In this document: positions 43,914-52,788 of the stretch, piece after piece | How positions within the stretch are numbered: the stretch's first letter is position 1 | How the letters are laid out: each line of letters opens with the position of its first letter | Source: Bacteroidetes bacterium UBA7662 | Lineage (GTDB): Bacteria; Bacteroidota; Bacteroidia; UBA7662 | Direction of reading: 5' to 3' | NCBI GenBank assembly: GCA_002483345.1 | Contig: DLHS01000005.1 | Span: 238,038 to 302,037 of the forward strand | Length of the DNA stretch: 64,000 nt | Position numbers and translations under genes: made by a program | The notes under the pieces: model-generated | Databases searched by the model: none | The model's input: the letters and a program-made list of their open reading frames with translations, nothing else | What the model was told of the DNA's origin: nothing

Positions 43914-46271
43914 TTATCTCTTTTGTAAGCGTTGCATAGGATTGTAACGTTCATCCCGTTCTCGTATACCTGTAGTCTTGTTTTTATAGAGTTGCAGACG
44001 ACTGGTTTCACTGGGTTGATTTCCAGGCCAGCGGTGATTGCTTTCATCAATATCGGCTGTTTCCCGCCAGGGATCCAGCTGTATCGCTGCAACAGTTTTA
44101 TGCTTTACGAAAGTTTTAGAGAATTTCTTTTCATCCTTACGCCAGATGTAGGCACTTATATACTCATCCTCCACGCTGCCATCTTCATATTCCCATCGTA
44201 TAATTACGGGCATGACAGTGCCACCTTTATTTGAGAAGGATAAGGTGTAATAGGTATTACCGGCATATTTACTGAAACTACTGTCTTCTAAGATTGCCCA
44301 GTTTTTATAAGGATTAGCTGAAGGGGCTTTGAAACTATCTCTATCAGACTCATAGTAATAATAGAAGTCACGAAGGTTTGTATCCACATCCGTGAGAAAT
44401 GTCATGCCTATTTCCTTGTTTCTTATCTGGCTGATATGCTGTGTTTTATCCTTTCTGGGGCCTCTTTCTGGCCTGACTCTGGCAGATTTCGGCAAGGTAT
44501 CACCCGCAGTTACAGTGAAAATTTTCACACTGTCAAGGGAGATATCAACCGGTTCTGTATCATAAAACCAGGCACGCCAGAACCAGTCCAGATCTACGCC
44601 TGAAGCATCTTCCATGGTACGGAAAAAATCTGCCGGTGCAGGGTGTTTGAAGGCCCAGCGCCGGGCATATTCTTTGAAAGCGTAATCAAACAATTCCCTT
44701 CCCATCACGGTTTCCCGCAATATGTTGAGGGCGGTAGCTGGTTTCCCGTAAGCATTTGCCCCGAAATTGTTGATGTTTTCGCTGTTGGTCATGATGGGTT
44801 CCAGTTCCTCCGGCGGGAGTTTCATATAATCTACAATTTTGTGGGCAGGGCCACGTCTGGAGGGGTAATTGTTGTCGAATTCCTGTTCTGTCAGAAACTG
44901 CACGAAGGTATTCAGGCCCTCATCCATCCAGCTCCAGTTCCGCTCGTCGCTGTTGATAATCATGGGGAAGAAATTATGGCCGACTTCATGAATGATGACG
45001 CCTATCATTCCATATTTGGTTTGTTCAGAATACGTGCCATCGGTATCGGTTCGTCCATAGTTGAAAGAAATCATTGGGTACTCCATGCCATTGGAGGCTT
45101 CTACACTGATAGCGACCGGATAGGGGTAGGGGATGGTATATTTTGAATAGACCCGCAAGGTATGGGCGATTACCTTGGTGGAGTATTTCCGGTAAAGGGC
45201 ATAAGCTTCTTTCGGATAATAGCTCATGCTCATGACGGGTGCCAGACGGCCATCAATGTTGGTTCCCATAGCGTCCCACACAAATTTCCGGCTGCTGCCC
45301 CAGGCAAAATCCCGCACATTTTCTGCCTTATATTCCCAGGTTTTGAAGTTTTTGCGGTCCGGTGAAACTTCTTTTTGCCTGGCTTCGGCCAGGGTAACGA
45401 TTTCAAGAGGCTCATGGCTGTTTACCGACTGTTTCCAGCGACCGAGCTGTTCGCTGCTCAGTACATCCGGCAGGTTCTGGCAAACCCCGGTGGCCGCGAT
45501 GACGTGATCGGCAGGCACCTTCATTTTTACCTGAAAATTGCCGAAAGCCAGAGAAAACTCTCCTCTTCCGGTAAATTGTTTGTTATTCCAGCCCTGATAA
45601 TCGCTGTAAACGCACATGCGGGGATACCATTGGGTGATAGTAAACACCTGATTGCCATCTGCAAAGTTTTCATAACCACCCCGACCTCCTATGCGGGCAC
45701 GTTCCGGTATCTGATAGTTCCAGCTGATGCGGAAGCTGATTTTTTTGCCGGGTAACAGTGCCTTGGGAAGGTCTATCCGCATCATGGTGTAGTTGATCGT
45801 ATAGGGCAGTTTGTTGCCTGAATCGTCTGTAACACTCAGAATATTAACCCCATGGCCTTGCATGGCGGTTCTGAAATCAAGCTGGTTGAGGTCGGTGTTA
45901 GTCAAAGGTGAGACTAGCCGGCTTTCATTGAAGTTATTGGCTTCGTTACCGGGATTGTGCTGGTTTTCATCCAATTGCAGCCACAAATAGGTCAATATAT
46001 CCGGTGAATTGTTGAAGTAGGTGACGCGTTCCTTGCCTTCAAGCTTTAATTCGGCTTCATTCAGGAAGGCTTCAATCTCATAATCAGCCCGTTGCTGCCA
46101 GTACAAATGTCCCGGGGCCCCGGAAGCGGCGCGGAAGCTGTTGGGGTCAGCCAGGATGCTTCCCAATTGTTCAAATTTGTTGCCGTGGTTGGAACGGGGG
46201 TTGTTTTGAAGGTTTTGTGCCAGCGCAGGTAAACTGAACACACAGAGAAAACAGAGTAGAATTTTACGCAT
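43914..46271 (-). CDS. M1 family metallopeptidase
   Basis: The 785-residue protein has a signal peptide (MRKILLCFLCVFSLPALAQ) and the M1 peptidase domain. The zinc motif is HEVGHNFFPMIINSDERNWSWMDEGLNTF, giving HExxH and the third ligand Glu 18 residues later. The GxMEN-like aminopeptidase motif reads NGMEYP. The C-terminal half is a beta-rich region usual in Bacteroidetes M1 proteins. It is periplasmic or exported and probably removes N-terminal residues from peptides. It lies 3 bases after the HupE gene. Confidence 0.92.
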   Translation of the reverse strand: MRKILLCFLCVFSLPALAQNLQNNPRSNHGNKFEQLGSILADPNSFRAASGAPGHLYWQQRADYEIEAFLNEAELKLEGKERVTYFNNSPDILTYLWLQLDENQHNPGNEANNFNESRLVSPLTNTDLNQLDFRTAMQGHGVNILSVTDDSGNKLPYTINYTMMRIDLPKALLPGKKISFRISWNYQIPERARIGGRGGYENFADGNQVFTITQWYPRMCVYSDYQGWNNKQFTGRGEFSLAFGNFQVKMKVPADHVIAATGVCQNLPDVLSSEQLGRWKQSVNSHEPLEIVTLAEARQKEVSPDRKNFKTWEYKAENVRDFAWGSSRKFVWDAMGTNIDGRLAPVMSMSYYPKEAYALYRKYSTKVIAHTLRVYSKYTIPYPYPVAISVEASNGMEYPMISFNYGRTDTDGTYSEQTKYGMIGVIIHEVGHNFFPMIINSDERNWSWMDEGLNTFVQFLTEQEFDNNYPSRRGPAHKIVDYMKLPPEELEPIMTNSENINNFGANAYGKPATALNILRETVMGRELFDYAFKEYARRWAFKHPAPADFFRTMEDASGVDLDWFWRAWFYDTEPVDISLDSVKIFTVTAGDTLPKSARVRPERGPRKDKTQHISQIRNKEIGMTFLTDVDTNLRDFYYYYESDRDSFKAPSANPYKNWAILEDSSFSKYAGNTYYTLSFSNKGGTVMPVIIRWEYEDGSVEDEYISAYIWRKDEKKFSKTFVKHKTVAAIQLDPWRETADIDESNHRWPGNQPSETSRLQLYKNKTTGIRERDERYNPMQRLQKR

Positions 46272-46274
46272 GGA

Positions 46275-46883
46275 TCAACGGGGAATACGTTCTAAAAACA
46301 TTAAAAAGGAAATGCCGAAAACGGCTGATGACAGGAAAAAACGCCAGTTTCTCTCTTTTATACGAAAAAGAGAAGTGGCGAGCAGGGTGAGCAGGAGAGT
46401 GGCGCCCACAAGGAGGACTTGCCCGGCTTCAAGTCCCAGATTAAAGCCGAATAGGGGCCAGAGGAGGTCGGTGCCTCTGCCAAGCATGGCGCTGAGCAAA
46501 AAGGAAAAACCCATACCGTGAATAAGACCAAAAAAGAGCGCCATGCCACAATGAAAGGGCTTTGTGGTGGTTTGTTTCTGTCCGTTTCGGGATAAATTAA
46601 CCAGACAGGTTACTACAATCGTCGCCGGAATGAGCATTTCTATCACCCAGGCATCCAGGACAAATATTTTAAGTACAGCCAGGGCCAGAGTCAAACTATG
46701 CCCAAGGGTAAAGGCGGTTACAAGTAGTAACAACGATTTCCAATCACGGTGACTGTACATCCCACACAGGGCAAGCAGAAACAGGATGTGGTCGTAAGCC
46801 TGCCAGTCTGCGATATGCGCCAGGCCGGTATGAAACCACAAGCCAAAGTCTTCCAAATCTTTTACTTTTGAGGTAATGAGCAT
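46275..46883 (-). CDS. HupE/UreJ-family membrane protein
   Basis: The 202-residue protein has about six membrane helices. The N-terminal GLAHIADWQAYDHILFLLAL resembles the metal-binding HxxxGxDHxLFL signature of HupE/UreJ nickel or cobalt permeases, but with an altered spacing. GFNLGLEAGQVLLVG is the second family block. It may carry a metal or act as an accessory. It forms an operon with the downstream M1 peptidase. Its ATG faces, and nearly coincides with, the ATG of the divergent DUF6702 gene. Confidence 0.85.
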   Translation of the reverse strand: MLITSKVKDLEDFGLWFHTGLAHIADWQAYDHILFLLALCGMYSHRDWKSLLLLVTAFTLGHSLTLALAVLKIFVLDAWVIEMLIPATIVVTCLVNLSRNGQKQTTTKPFHCGMALFFGLIHGMGFSFLLSAMLGRGTDLLWPLFGFNLGLEAGQVLLVGATLLLTLLATSLFRIKERNWRFFLSSAVFGISFLMFLERIPR

Positions 46884-47397
46884 CCCGAATATCCGATTTT
46901 TTTCGATTGTCAGCGTATTGTCAGCCTGTCTGTTGCTCTTTTTACCGTTGAGGGGGGAGCTTCATCCTTATTACATTGGGGTGAGTGAACTGCAACTTTA
47001 TCCGGAGGAACAGCGGCTTGAATTGAGTATTCGCCTTTTTACGGATGATTTTGAAAATGCTCTTCAAAAAGCAGATGGCAAAAAAACGGACCTCCTAAAA
47101 AGTGTGAAAGATACGGCTACCAATGCCCGCATCAGGTCCTATCTGCTCAAACGGGTGGCGGTTCATATCGATAAATTGCCTGTAAACTTGTCTTATCTGG
47201 GGTATGAAGTCGAAGCCGATGCCTGCTGGATGCATCTGGAGGGCACTTTCAATGGAAAGGTTGATAAAGTACACTTCAGAAACACCGCCTTGTTTGAGTT
47301 TATTCCGACACAACAACACATTGTCCATATCCAGAAAGGAGATTACCGCAAGAGTGGCAGGTTGACACGGGAAAAGGCGGTGATTGCGCTGGAGTGA
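46876..47397 (+). CDS. DUF6702 family exported protein
   Basis: The 173-residue protein has an N-terminal signal or anchor (SIVSVLSACLLLFLPLRG) followed by HPYYIGVSELQLYPEEQRLELSIRLFTDDFENAL, the usual beginning of DUF6702 proteins. The rest is beta-rich, ending with the Lys-Arg segment GDYRKSGRLTREKAVIALE. In many Bacteroidetes DUF6702, HupE-like and M1 peptidase genes lie together, so a shared metal or peptide-related role is possible. Its start codon overlaps the opposite-strand HupE start by 8 bases. Confidence 0.8.
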   Translation: MSIPNIRFFSIVSVLSACLLLFLPLRGELHPYYIGVSELQLYPEEQRLELSIRLFTDDFENALQKADGKKTDLLKSVKDTATNARIRSYLLKRVAVHIDKLPVNLSYLGYEVEADACWMHLEGTFNGKVDKVHFRNTALFEFIPTQQHIVHIQKGDYRKSGRLTREKAVIALE

Positions 47398-47441
47398 TCT
47401 TTTCAGACATTGAGAGGGCGAGAGAGCGAGACTTTTTGTGC

Positions 47442-47594
47442 GCCAGTCTTTCCCGATACGGTTTGACTTGTTTATTTTTTACGGGAAAACCTACTCGAAA
47501 TGACAGGCCAGGGAGAATCAGCACATCCGTTCCGCCCGTCTTCCTCCATACGGTTTGAGGTGCTTATTCTTCGGCCAATCCTACTCAAAATGAT
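47442..47594. repeat. diverged direct repeat, two copies of about 62 bp
   Basis: Copy 1 (47442-47504) and copy 2 (47534-47594) share GCC-GTCTT, ATACGGTTTGA, TTATT and CCTACTC-AAATGA in the same order. They are 92 bases apart from start to start and differ by substitutions and small indels. Confidence 0.6.
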
Positions 47595-47834
47595 GTATTT
47601 AATGTATTATGTGTTAATTATATTGAGTGCGGATGGCACGGATTTTTATGATTTACAAAGCAATTGCTTCTTTTCTCGCCCATGAATTTTTCTTCGAATA
47701 GCAGAAATCCCGATGGCTGGTTGCTTTCGTTCGTTCATAACCCATAGATGGTAGTCAAATAAAATGTCAACTTTTTCCAGGAAGTGATATTAAGTTTCTT
47801 GATTCCAAATGGATCGTTTCTGACGGACAAACAG

Positions 47835-47871
47835 AAGTCCGGCTTTCCTGTCGGAAAAGAAAGCCGGACTT
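47835..47871 (-). terminator. hairpin terminator of the large SBBP gene
   Basis: AAGTCCGGCTTTC (47835-47847) and GAAAGCCGGACTT (47859-47871) form a perfect 13-bp stem. It lies 38 bases beyond the stop of the minus-strand gene. The T-tract is weak (TCTGTTTG on the minus strand). Confidence 0.65.
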
Positions 47872-47909
47872 TTGACTCGAATAGCCTGTCTTTATTTCGA
47901 TTAAGGGGT

Positions 47910-50900
47910 TTATTTTGTTTTTACGAGTTTCCTGATGGCTGTTCCCTGTGGGGTTTCCAGCAGTATGGTGTAGATACCTTCGGCAAGCTGTTCAAGCGGA
48001 AGTTCGAGTACGGTGCTACCCTGGGTTTCTGAGTGCTGGCGTTCGTACACCAGCCTACCCCGGCTGTCACGGACTTTGAGTTGGAACGTTGTTGCCTTTT
48101 CCAGTTCAAAGGAGAGATAAACAAGGCCGTTGGCTGGATTCGGATACAGTTGCAGGGCTTTGAGACCTGCTGGTTCTGCAATGCCAACCCCAATTATTTC
48201 GTAGCAGGAAGAGGTATCAGTACAGCCATTCTGGGTGACGATGGCTGCATAGCTGCCATTTACAGTAACAGTATACTGCCTGTTTGTTGCATTGGCTATC
48301 AGACTATTGGTAGCACAATTTAACCATTGATAAGCAGAAGTATTACTATCGGCCAGGGCAAGGAGCGTGAACTGACTCACGGTAACAGCCGTATCAATGG
48401 AATGGATTGATAAATTAAGCGTAATAAGAGAATCGCAACCTGTGGCAGATATCAGCGCAGTATAGCTGCCAGCAGTAGTTAATTGCTGGCCGGCAAACGT
48501 GTAGCTGTTGCCTGCACAAATGGCAACAGCGCGGTTGGCTGTGGGTGACAGGCTGCTGTCTATAAAAAGTGTAAGTGTAACAACAGAGTCACAACCGGAG
48601 CTGTTCTGGAAGGTATGTAAGAAAGTACCAGGCAAAGAGAGTGTTTGGCTGCCAAATTGATATGTACCGCCCAGACAGAAGCCCACCGTAGCTGTTTCTT
48701 GATGTATAGGATTAATGCTCAGCACAAGAGTCACGTTCGAATCACAACCTAAAACATTCTGGTAAGTATGGTTGTAAGTTCCAGCAGTGGTCAGGTTCTG
48801 ACCACCAAATAAATAACTATTCCCCGGACAGATACCCGCAGCAGCGGAGGTTTGATTAACAGGGTATACAGAAAGCGTGAGAGTAACCACCGAATCGCAG
48901 CCATTCAATGATATTAACGTATCCTGATAGGTGCCAGCTGTGGTGATTGTTTGCCCTCCGAAGCTATATGAGTTACCCGCGCAAATTGTTGCAGAAACAG
49001 TGGTAGAAAGCAGCGAATTTACACTCAATGATAGACTAACCACCGAATCGCAACCAGCTGCGGTGCTGAAAGTATGGTGGTAGTAACCTGCTATTGTCAG
49101 ATTTTGACTTGCAAACATATAAATATCACCCTGACAAATACTAGCACTCAATTGTGTGGAGTCAGGTGGTGCTATTAATAAAGTAAGGTTTATTACCGAA
49201 TCACAACCACCATTGGATGCAGTGTAGAGATGGTTATATGAGCCAGCAGTTGAAAGTGCTTGTCCTCCAAATGTTATACTTGAACCGGAACAAATTTCCC
49301 TCGTAATTGATTGGTAAGTGGTCTCACATAATTCATTAGCACCAATAGTAGGAAGCAGTGAGCTGCGTAAATAACCATTAATGTCTAGGCCTATGATTGG
49401 AATTATTGTGGCAGCATATCTCAGAGGTGAAGTAAGCATTGGGATTAATTCAGGACTGCTAAAAAGGGGATCGGTCTGAAAAGAGTTACTGTCTAATCCA
49501 GAATTACTTTGCCAAGTAGAGAGACTGTCAAAATTAGTTGCGGGGCTGTTAACCCGTGCAAACTCACTTGCTGTAGGAAAGAAATAATCATTGTTACTGC
49601 TTTCAAGTACATTACGCTGAATAGCTAGGGCAATATACCAGCTTCGGAAATTAGGTGGTGTATGCCCACTTGTGTCGCCTGAGCTTACCTGCAAAACATT
49701 GTTTTTAAATTTTATTCCATTTATAGCCGGATTAGAAGGGGTGCCCCCTTGTACATAAAAGGCACCATTATGAGTTGTTGTGTTACTGGTAACCTGAACT
49801 TTAAAGGTATTATAATAAATTTCTACATAATCCGAACCACCAGCTGCATTTCCTGCAAGGAGTATGGCCTTGGGGACTAAGTCCGAAAATGATACATCAA
49901 ATATATTATTAAAAACTCGATTCATATCTGGGCCAGTATTTGAAAAGTTTGACAAATACAATGAGGCAAATCCTAATTTACCAAATATAAAATTATTAGA
50001 AATACTAAAATTAGTTGTGTTGGTCAAACTAAATCCCCTGCCACTAGTATTTACTGAAGGTATATTTTGGTTATTTACTACATTTTCTTGAATATAAATC
50101 CTTTCAATTGGGATACTAGTTGACTGCCCCTGCAGAGAGATTGGTGTATGGTAAATATCTGTAAAGTAGTTATCAGTTATATAAATACCAGAACGAATCC
50201 CAGAACCAAACGAAAAGACACCATAATCAGCCTCCTTAAATTCGTTATTATTGATTAATATACTGTCAGAAGCCCCAGAAATGTGTATCAGCATGGTGCT
50301 ATACAGGTGATTGCCGGACACATCATTTATAATACATCTTGATATTTTAACATTAGAACTGTTATCAACGGCAATTCCGTATCGTGTATCGGTCTGAGTA
50401 GCAGACCCGACAATACTAATAGCTTCTAAATTTACATTTGAAATCCTCCTTAGACGTATGCTTGCTCCATTCAAAATACCACCAAAATAAACATCTCCGG
50501 CATTTCCAGTTTGAGAAATAATTGTAAGACCAAAATCACCATCAAATTCTAGGATATACCCCCCGCCATAATTACCTGGAAATAGCTGAAAGGTCACAGG
50601 TGCGCTGATACCTCCACAATTAATTGCATCAACTGCTTGTTGAAAAGTTAAAAAATTTGCATTCAAGCCCCCAATTGTGTAGTTCCCAGCTAAGGATAGA
50701 CAATAACTTCTTGAAGTGGTATCGTTAGAAGAATTTAAATCACTACCACTATTATTTGGATTCTGAATCCAGGTTTTTAATGTGAAATTCTGATTTGGGA
50801 TCAAGAGATTTGTATTAAATGTAAAGGTATCAGATTGCTCTCTCGTAAGGGAGCCACTCCAATTAGCTATGACAGGAATACCGTTGTTAATTTGGTATCC

Positions 50901-52445
50901 TATCTCTGCTGAAGTGAGAATATTAAACCCGCAATTATATATAACTACCTGTACATTAACAGTTGAACCAGTACTCGGAAGAGTCCCAACAGGTGAAAGA
51001 AGATTTATACCAGCGTCAGTTGTTAATTCTTTATATTTTGTCACAAAAATATCGACACTTCCTAATGATGTCATATTTTTGAGCCCAATGCCAGCATCAA
51101 AATCGACTACACCTTCATAGGAGCCAGCAATAAATACATTACCGCCTATATCAAGATGTAAATTACCACAACCTTCATTCCCAGTACCTCCTATGGCATT
51201 TGCCCAAATACAAAACCCCGAAGAATCATACTTAGCTAAAAAAACATCCTTTCCTCCTGAGGAAAGTAGATTTATAGTTCCTGTATTTGTCTCAAAAACC
51301 GTTTGACCACTAAACTCTCCTGAAACATAAAGGTTATTTGCTAAATCCAAAGCAATGCTTCGACTAATATCATCAGCTGCTCCCCCGAGTTTCGCTCCCC
51401 ATAAATAGTTACCATTAGCATCTAGTTTTAATAATAATCCATCATTCATTCCTGACGATATCAACGTAGTTAGTCCAGTCCCCAGAAGGGTATTGTTAAA
51501 ATATCCTGCCAAATAGACATTCTCTAGTGAGTCAACGATTACGCAATTACCAACATCACTTCCTGAACCACCAAAATTCTTAGCCCACAAATAGCTACCC
51601 ATTGAATCATACTTTACAATAAATATATCTAATCCGCCATGACTAGCAAGTGTTGGGCCTCCTCCAATGTGAAAATATAAATTAAATTCAAACTGACCGG
51701 ACAGATAAACATTTCCAGAAATATCAGTAGTGAGACTATTTCCAAAGTCAATGCCAAGACCTCCTACTTGATTAGCCCAAAGATATGTACCTGAGGAATG
51801 ATACTTTGCTAAGAATATATCCTGATGTCCAAAAGTTATTAAACTATCTATTACAATGCTCGGATTAAAATATACTGTTTGCTCAAAATAGCCGGTTAAG
51901 TAAACATTACCCATTATATCAATTGCAATTTCTTTAGCGAAATCCCCCCCGGCACCACCAATACTATTCGCCCATAAGTAATTCCCTGATGAATCATACT
52001 TGGCCAAGAATATATCTATACCTCCAGATGAAATCAAAGGATTAGTCCCAGTTCCCGAATCAAAATCTACAGTATCGCTAAAATGACCAACTATAAAAAT
52101 ATTTCCGTATAAATCTAAAGCCACGCTGGTTCCCCAATCACTCCCAACACCACCAATACTTTTCACCCATAATAAATTACCCGCAGAATTATACTTTGTT
52201 AAAAGCATATCATGGCCGCCATTAGATATTAAGTTTAATATCGCAGAATCAGAATCAAAATCAGCCGAAGTACTAAAATACCCGGTTATATAAATATTTC
52301 CTGCTGCGTCGGTAACAACATCATTTCCATAATCAGCCCCTCCGCCACCAATTCCCTTTGCCCAAAGCAAACTTTGCGCGTATGCACTGCCGGCAGAAAT
52401 AAGCAACAGACCGATAAATAAAAAATTCAGATAGTTAATTTTCAT
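47910..52445 (-). CDS. giant secreted SBBP-repeat/beta-helix protein with T9SS type A domain
   Basis: The product is about 1511 residues from ATG 52445 (MKINYLNFLFIGLLLISAGSAYAQ); ATG 52460 is also possible. After the signal peptide come seven SBBP beta-propeller repeats of about 60 residues (pattern W-A-x-x-I-G-G-x-G-x-D, then G-N-x-Y-x-x-G-x-F and D-x-F-x-A-K-Y-D-S-x-G). A CARDB-like domain, a parallel beta-helix region (TFQQAVDAINCGG and NNNEFKEADYG), and six repeats of about 58 residues containing I-C-x-G-x-S-Y-x-F-G-G-Q and G-C-D-S-V-V-T-L-T-L follow. The C-terminal T9SS domain reads LQLYPNPANGLVYLSFEL. It should be a surface or released adhesin-like protein. The first two thirds are visibly more AT-rich than the last third. 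Confidence 0.92.
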   Translation of the reverse strand: MKINYLNFLFIGLLLISAGSAYAQSLLWAKGIGGGGADYGNDVVTDAAGNIYITGYFSTSADFDSDSAILNLISNGGHDMLLTKYNSAGNLLWVKSIGGVGSDWGTSVALDLYGNIFIVGHFSDTVDFDSGTGTNPLISSGGIDIFLAKYDSSGNYLWANSIGGAGGDFAKEIAIDIMGNVYLTGYFEQTVYFNPSIVIDSLITFGHQDIFLAKYHSSGTYLWANQVGGLGIDFGNSLTTDISGNVYLSGQFEFNLYFHIGGGPTLASHGGLDIFIVKYDSMGSYLWAKNFGGSGSDVGNCVIVDSLENVYLAGYFNNTLLGTGLTTLISSGMNDGLLLKLDANGNYLWGAKLGGAADDISRSIALDLANNLYVSGEFSGQTVFETNTGTINLLSSGGKDVFLAKYDSSGFCIWANAIGGTGNEGCGNLHLDIGGNVFIAGSYEGVVDFDAGIGLKNMTSLGSVDIFVTKYKELTTDAGINLLSPVGTLPSTGSTVNVQVVIYNCGFNILTSAEIGYQINNGIPVIANWSGSLTREQSDTFTFNTNLLIPNQNFTLKTWIQNPNNSGSDLNSSNDTTSRSYCLSLAGNYTIGGLNANFLTFQQAVDAINCGGISAPVTFQLFPGNYGGGYILEFDGDFGLTIISQTGNAGDVYFGGILNGASIRLRRISNVNLEAISIVGSATQTDTRYGIAVDNSSNVKISRCIINDVSGNHLYSTMLIHISGASDSILINNNEFKEADYGVFSFGSGIRSGIYITDNYFTDIYHTPISLQGQSTSIPIERIYIQENVVNNQNIPSVNTSGRGFSLTNTTNFSISNNFIFGKLGFASLYLSNFSNTGPDMNRVFNNIFDVSFSDLVPKAILLAGNAAGGSDYVEIYYNTFKVQVTSNTTTHNGAFYVQGGTPSNPAINGIKFKNNVLQVSSGDTSGHTPPNFRSWYIALAIQRNVLESSNNDYFFPTASEFARVNSPATNFDSLSTWQSNSGLDSNSFQTDPLFSSPELIPMLTSPLRYAATIIPIIGLDINGYLRSSLLPTIGANELCETTYQSITREICSGSSITFGGQALSTAGSYNHLYTASNGGCDSVINLTLLIAPPDSTQLSASICQGDIYMFASQNLTIAGYYHHTFSTAAGCDSVVSLSLSVNSLLSTTVSATICAGNSYSFGGQTITTAGTYQDTLISLNGCDSVVTLTLSVYPVNQTSAAAGICPGNSYLFGGQNLTTAGTYNHTYQNVLGCDSNVTLVLSINPIHQETATVGFCLGGTYQFGSQTLSLPGTFLHTFQNSSGCDSVVTLTLFIDSSLSPTANRAVAICAGNSYTFAGQQLTTAGSYTALISATGCDSLITLNLSIHSIDTAVTVSQFTLLALADSNTSAYQWLNCATNSLIANATNRQYTVTVNGSYAAIVTQNGCTDTSSCYEIIGVGIAEPAGLKALQLYPNPANGLVYLSFELEKATTFQLKVRDSRGRLVYERQHSETQGSTVLELPLEQLAEGIYTILLETPQGTAIRKLVKTK

Positions 52446-52788
52446 AAATAAGGATTTCATCGTTTTAGTTTTATTTGAACTAATAGCTGGTTTAGCATAA
52501 GCCAAAAACAGACCTAATCTTTCAAAGGTATTCTCAGATATTTTGCACACCCAGTTTAGGGGTGGGACAAAAAAGGGACAACCTATTAATGCGTTGATTT
52601 ACAGGATATTAATTCTAAACATGTTAGTTTGTAGACTGCTTCGATAAGACACACTAAAGGATTGCAAAGCCGTCCTTTGTGTGTTGTCAATAGTCAATAG
52701 CCATTGAAAAATGTTTATTAAGTCTGGCCAAGCTTCCCTCGATGAAATCGGGATGACTATTTGAAATTATATGCTATCGTCTTTTTTA

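Larger units (their letters stand above)
47398..47909. other. intergenic region with diverged direct repeat
   Basis: No coding gene is seen in these 512 bases. They hold two diverged copies of a roughly 62-base sequence (47442-47504 and 47534-47594) and a terminator hairpin (47835-47871). Confidence 0.65.
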
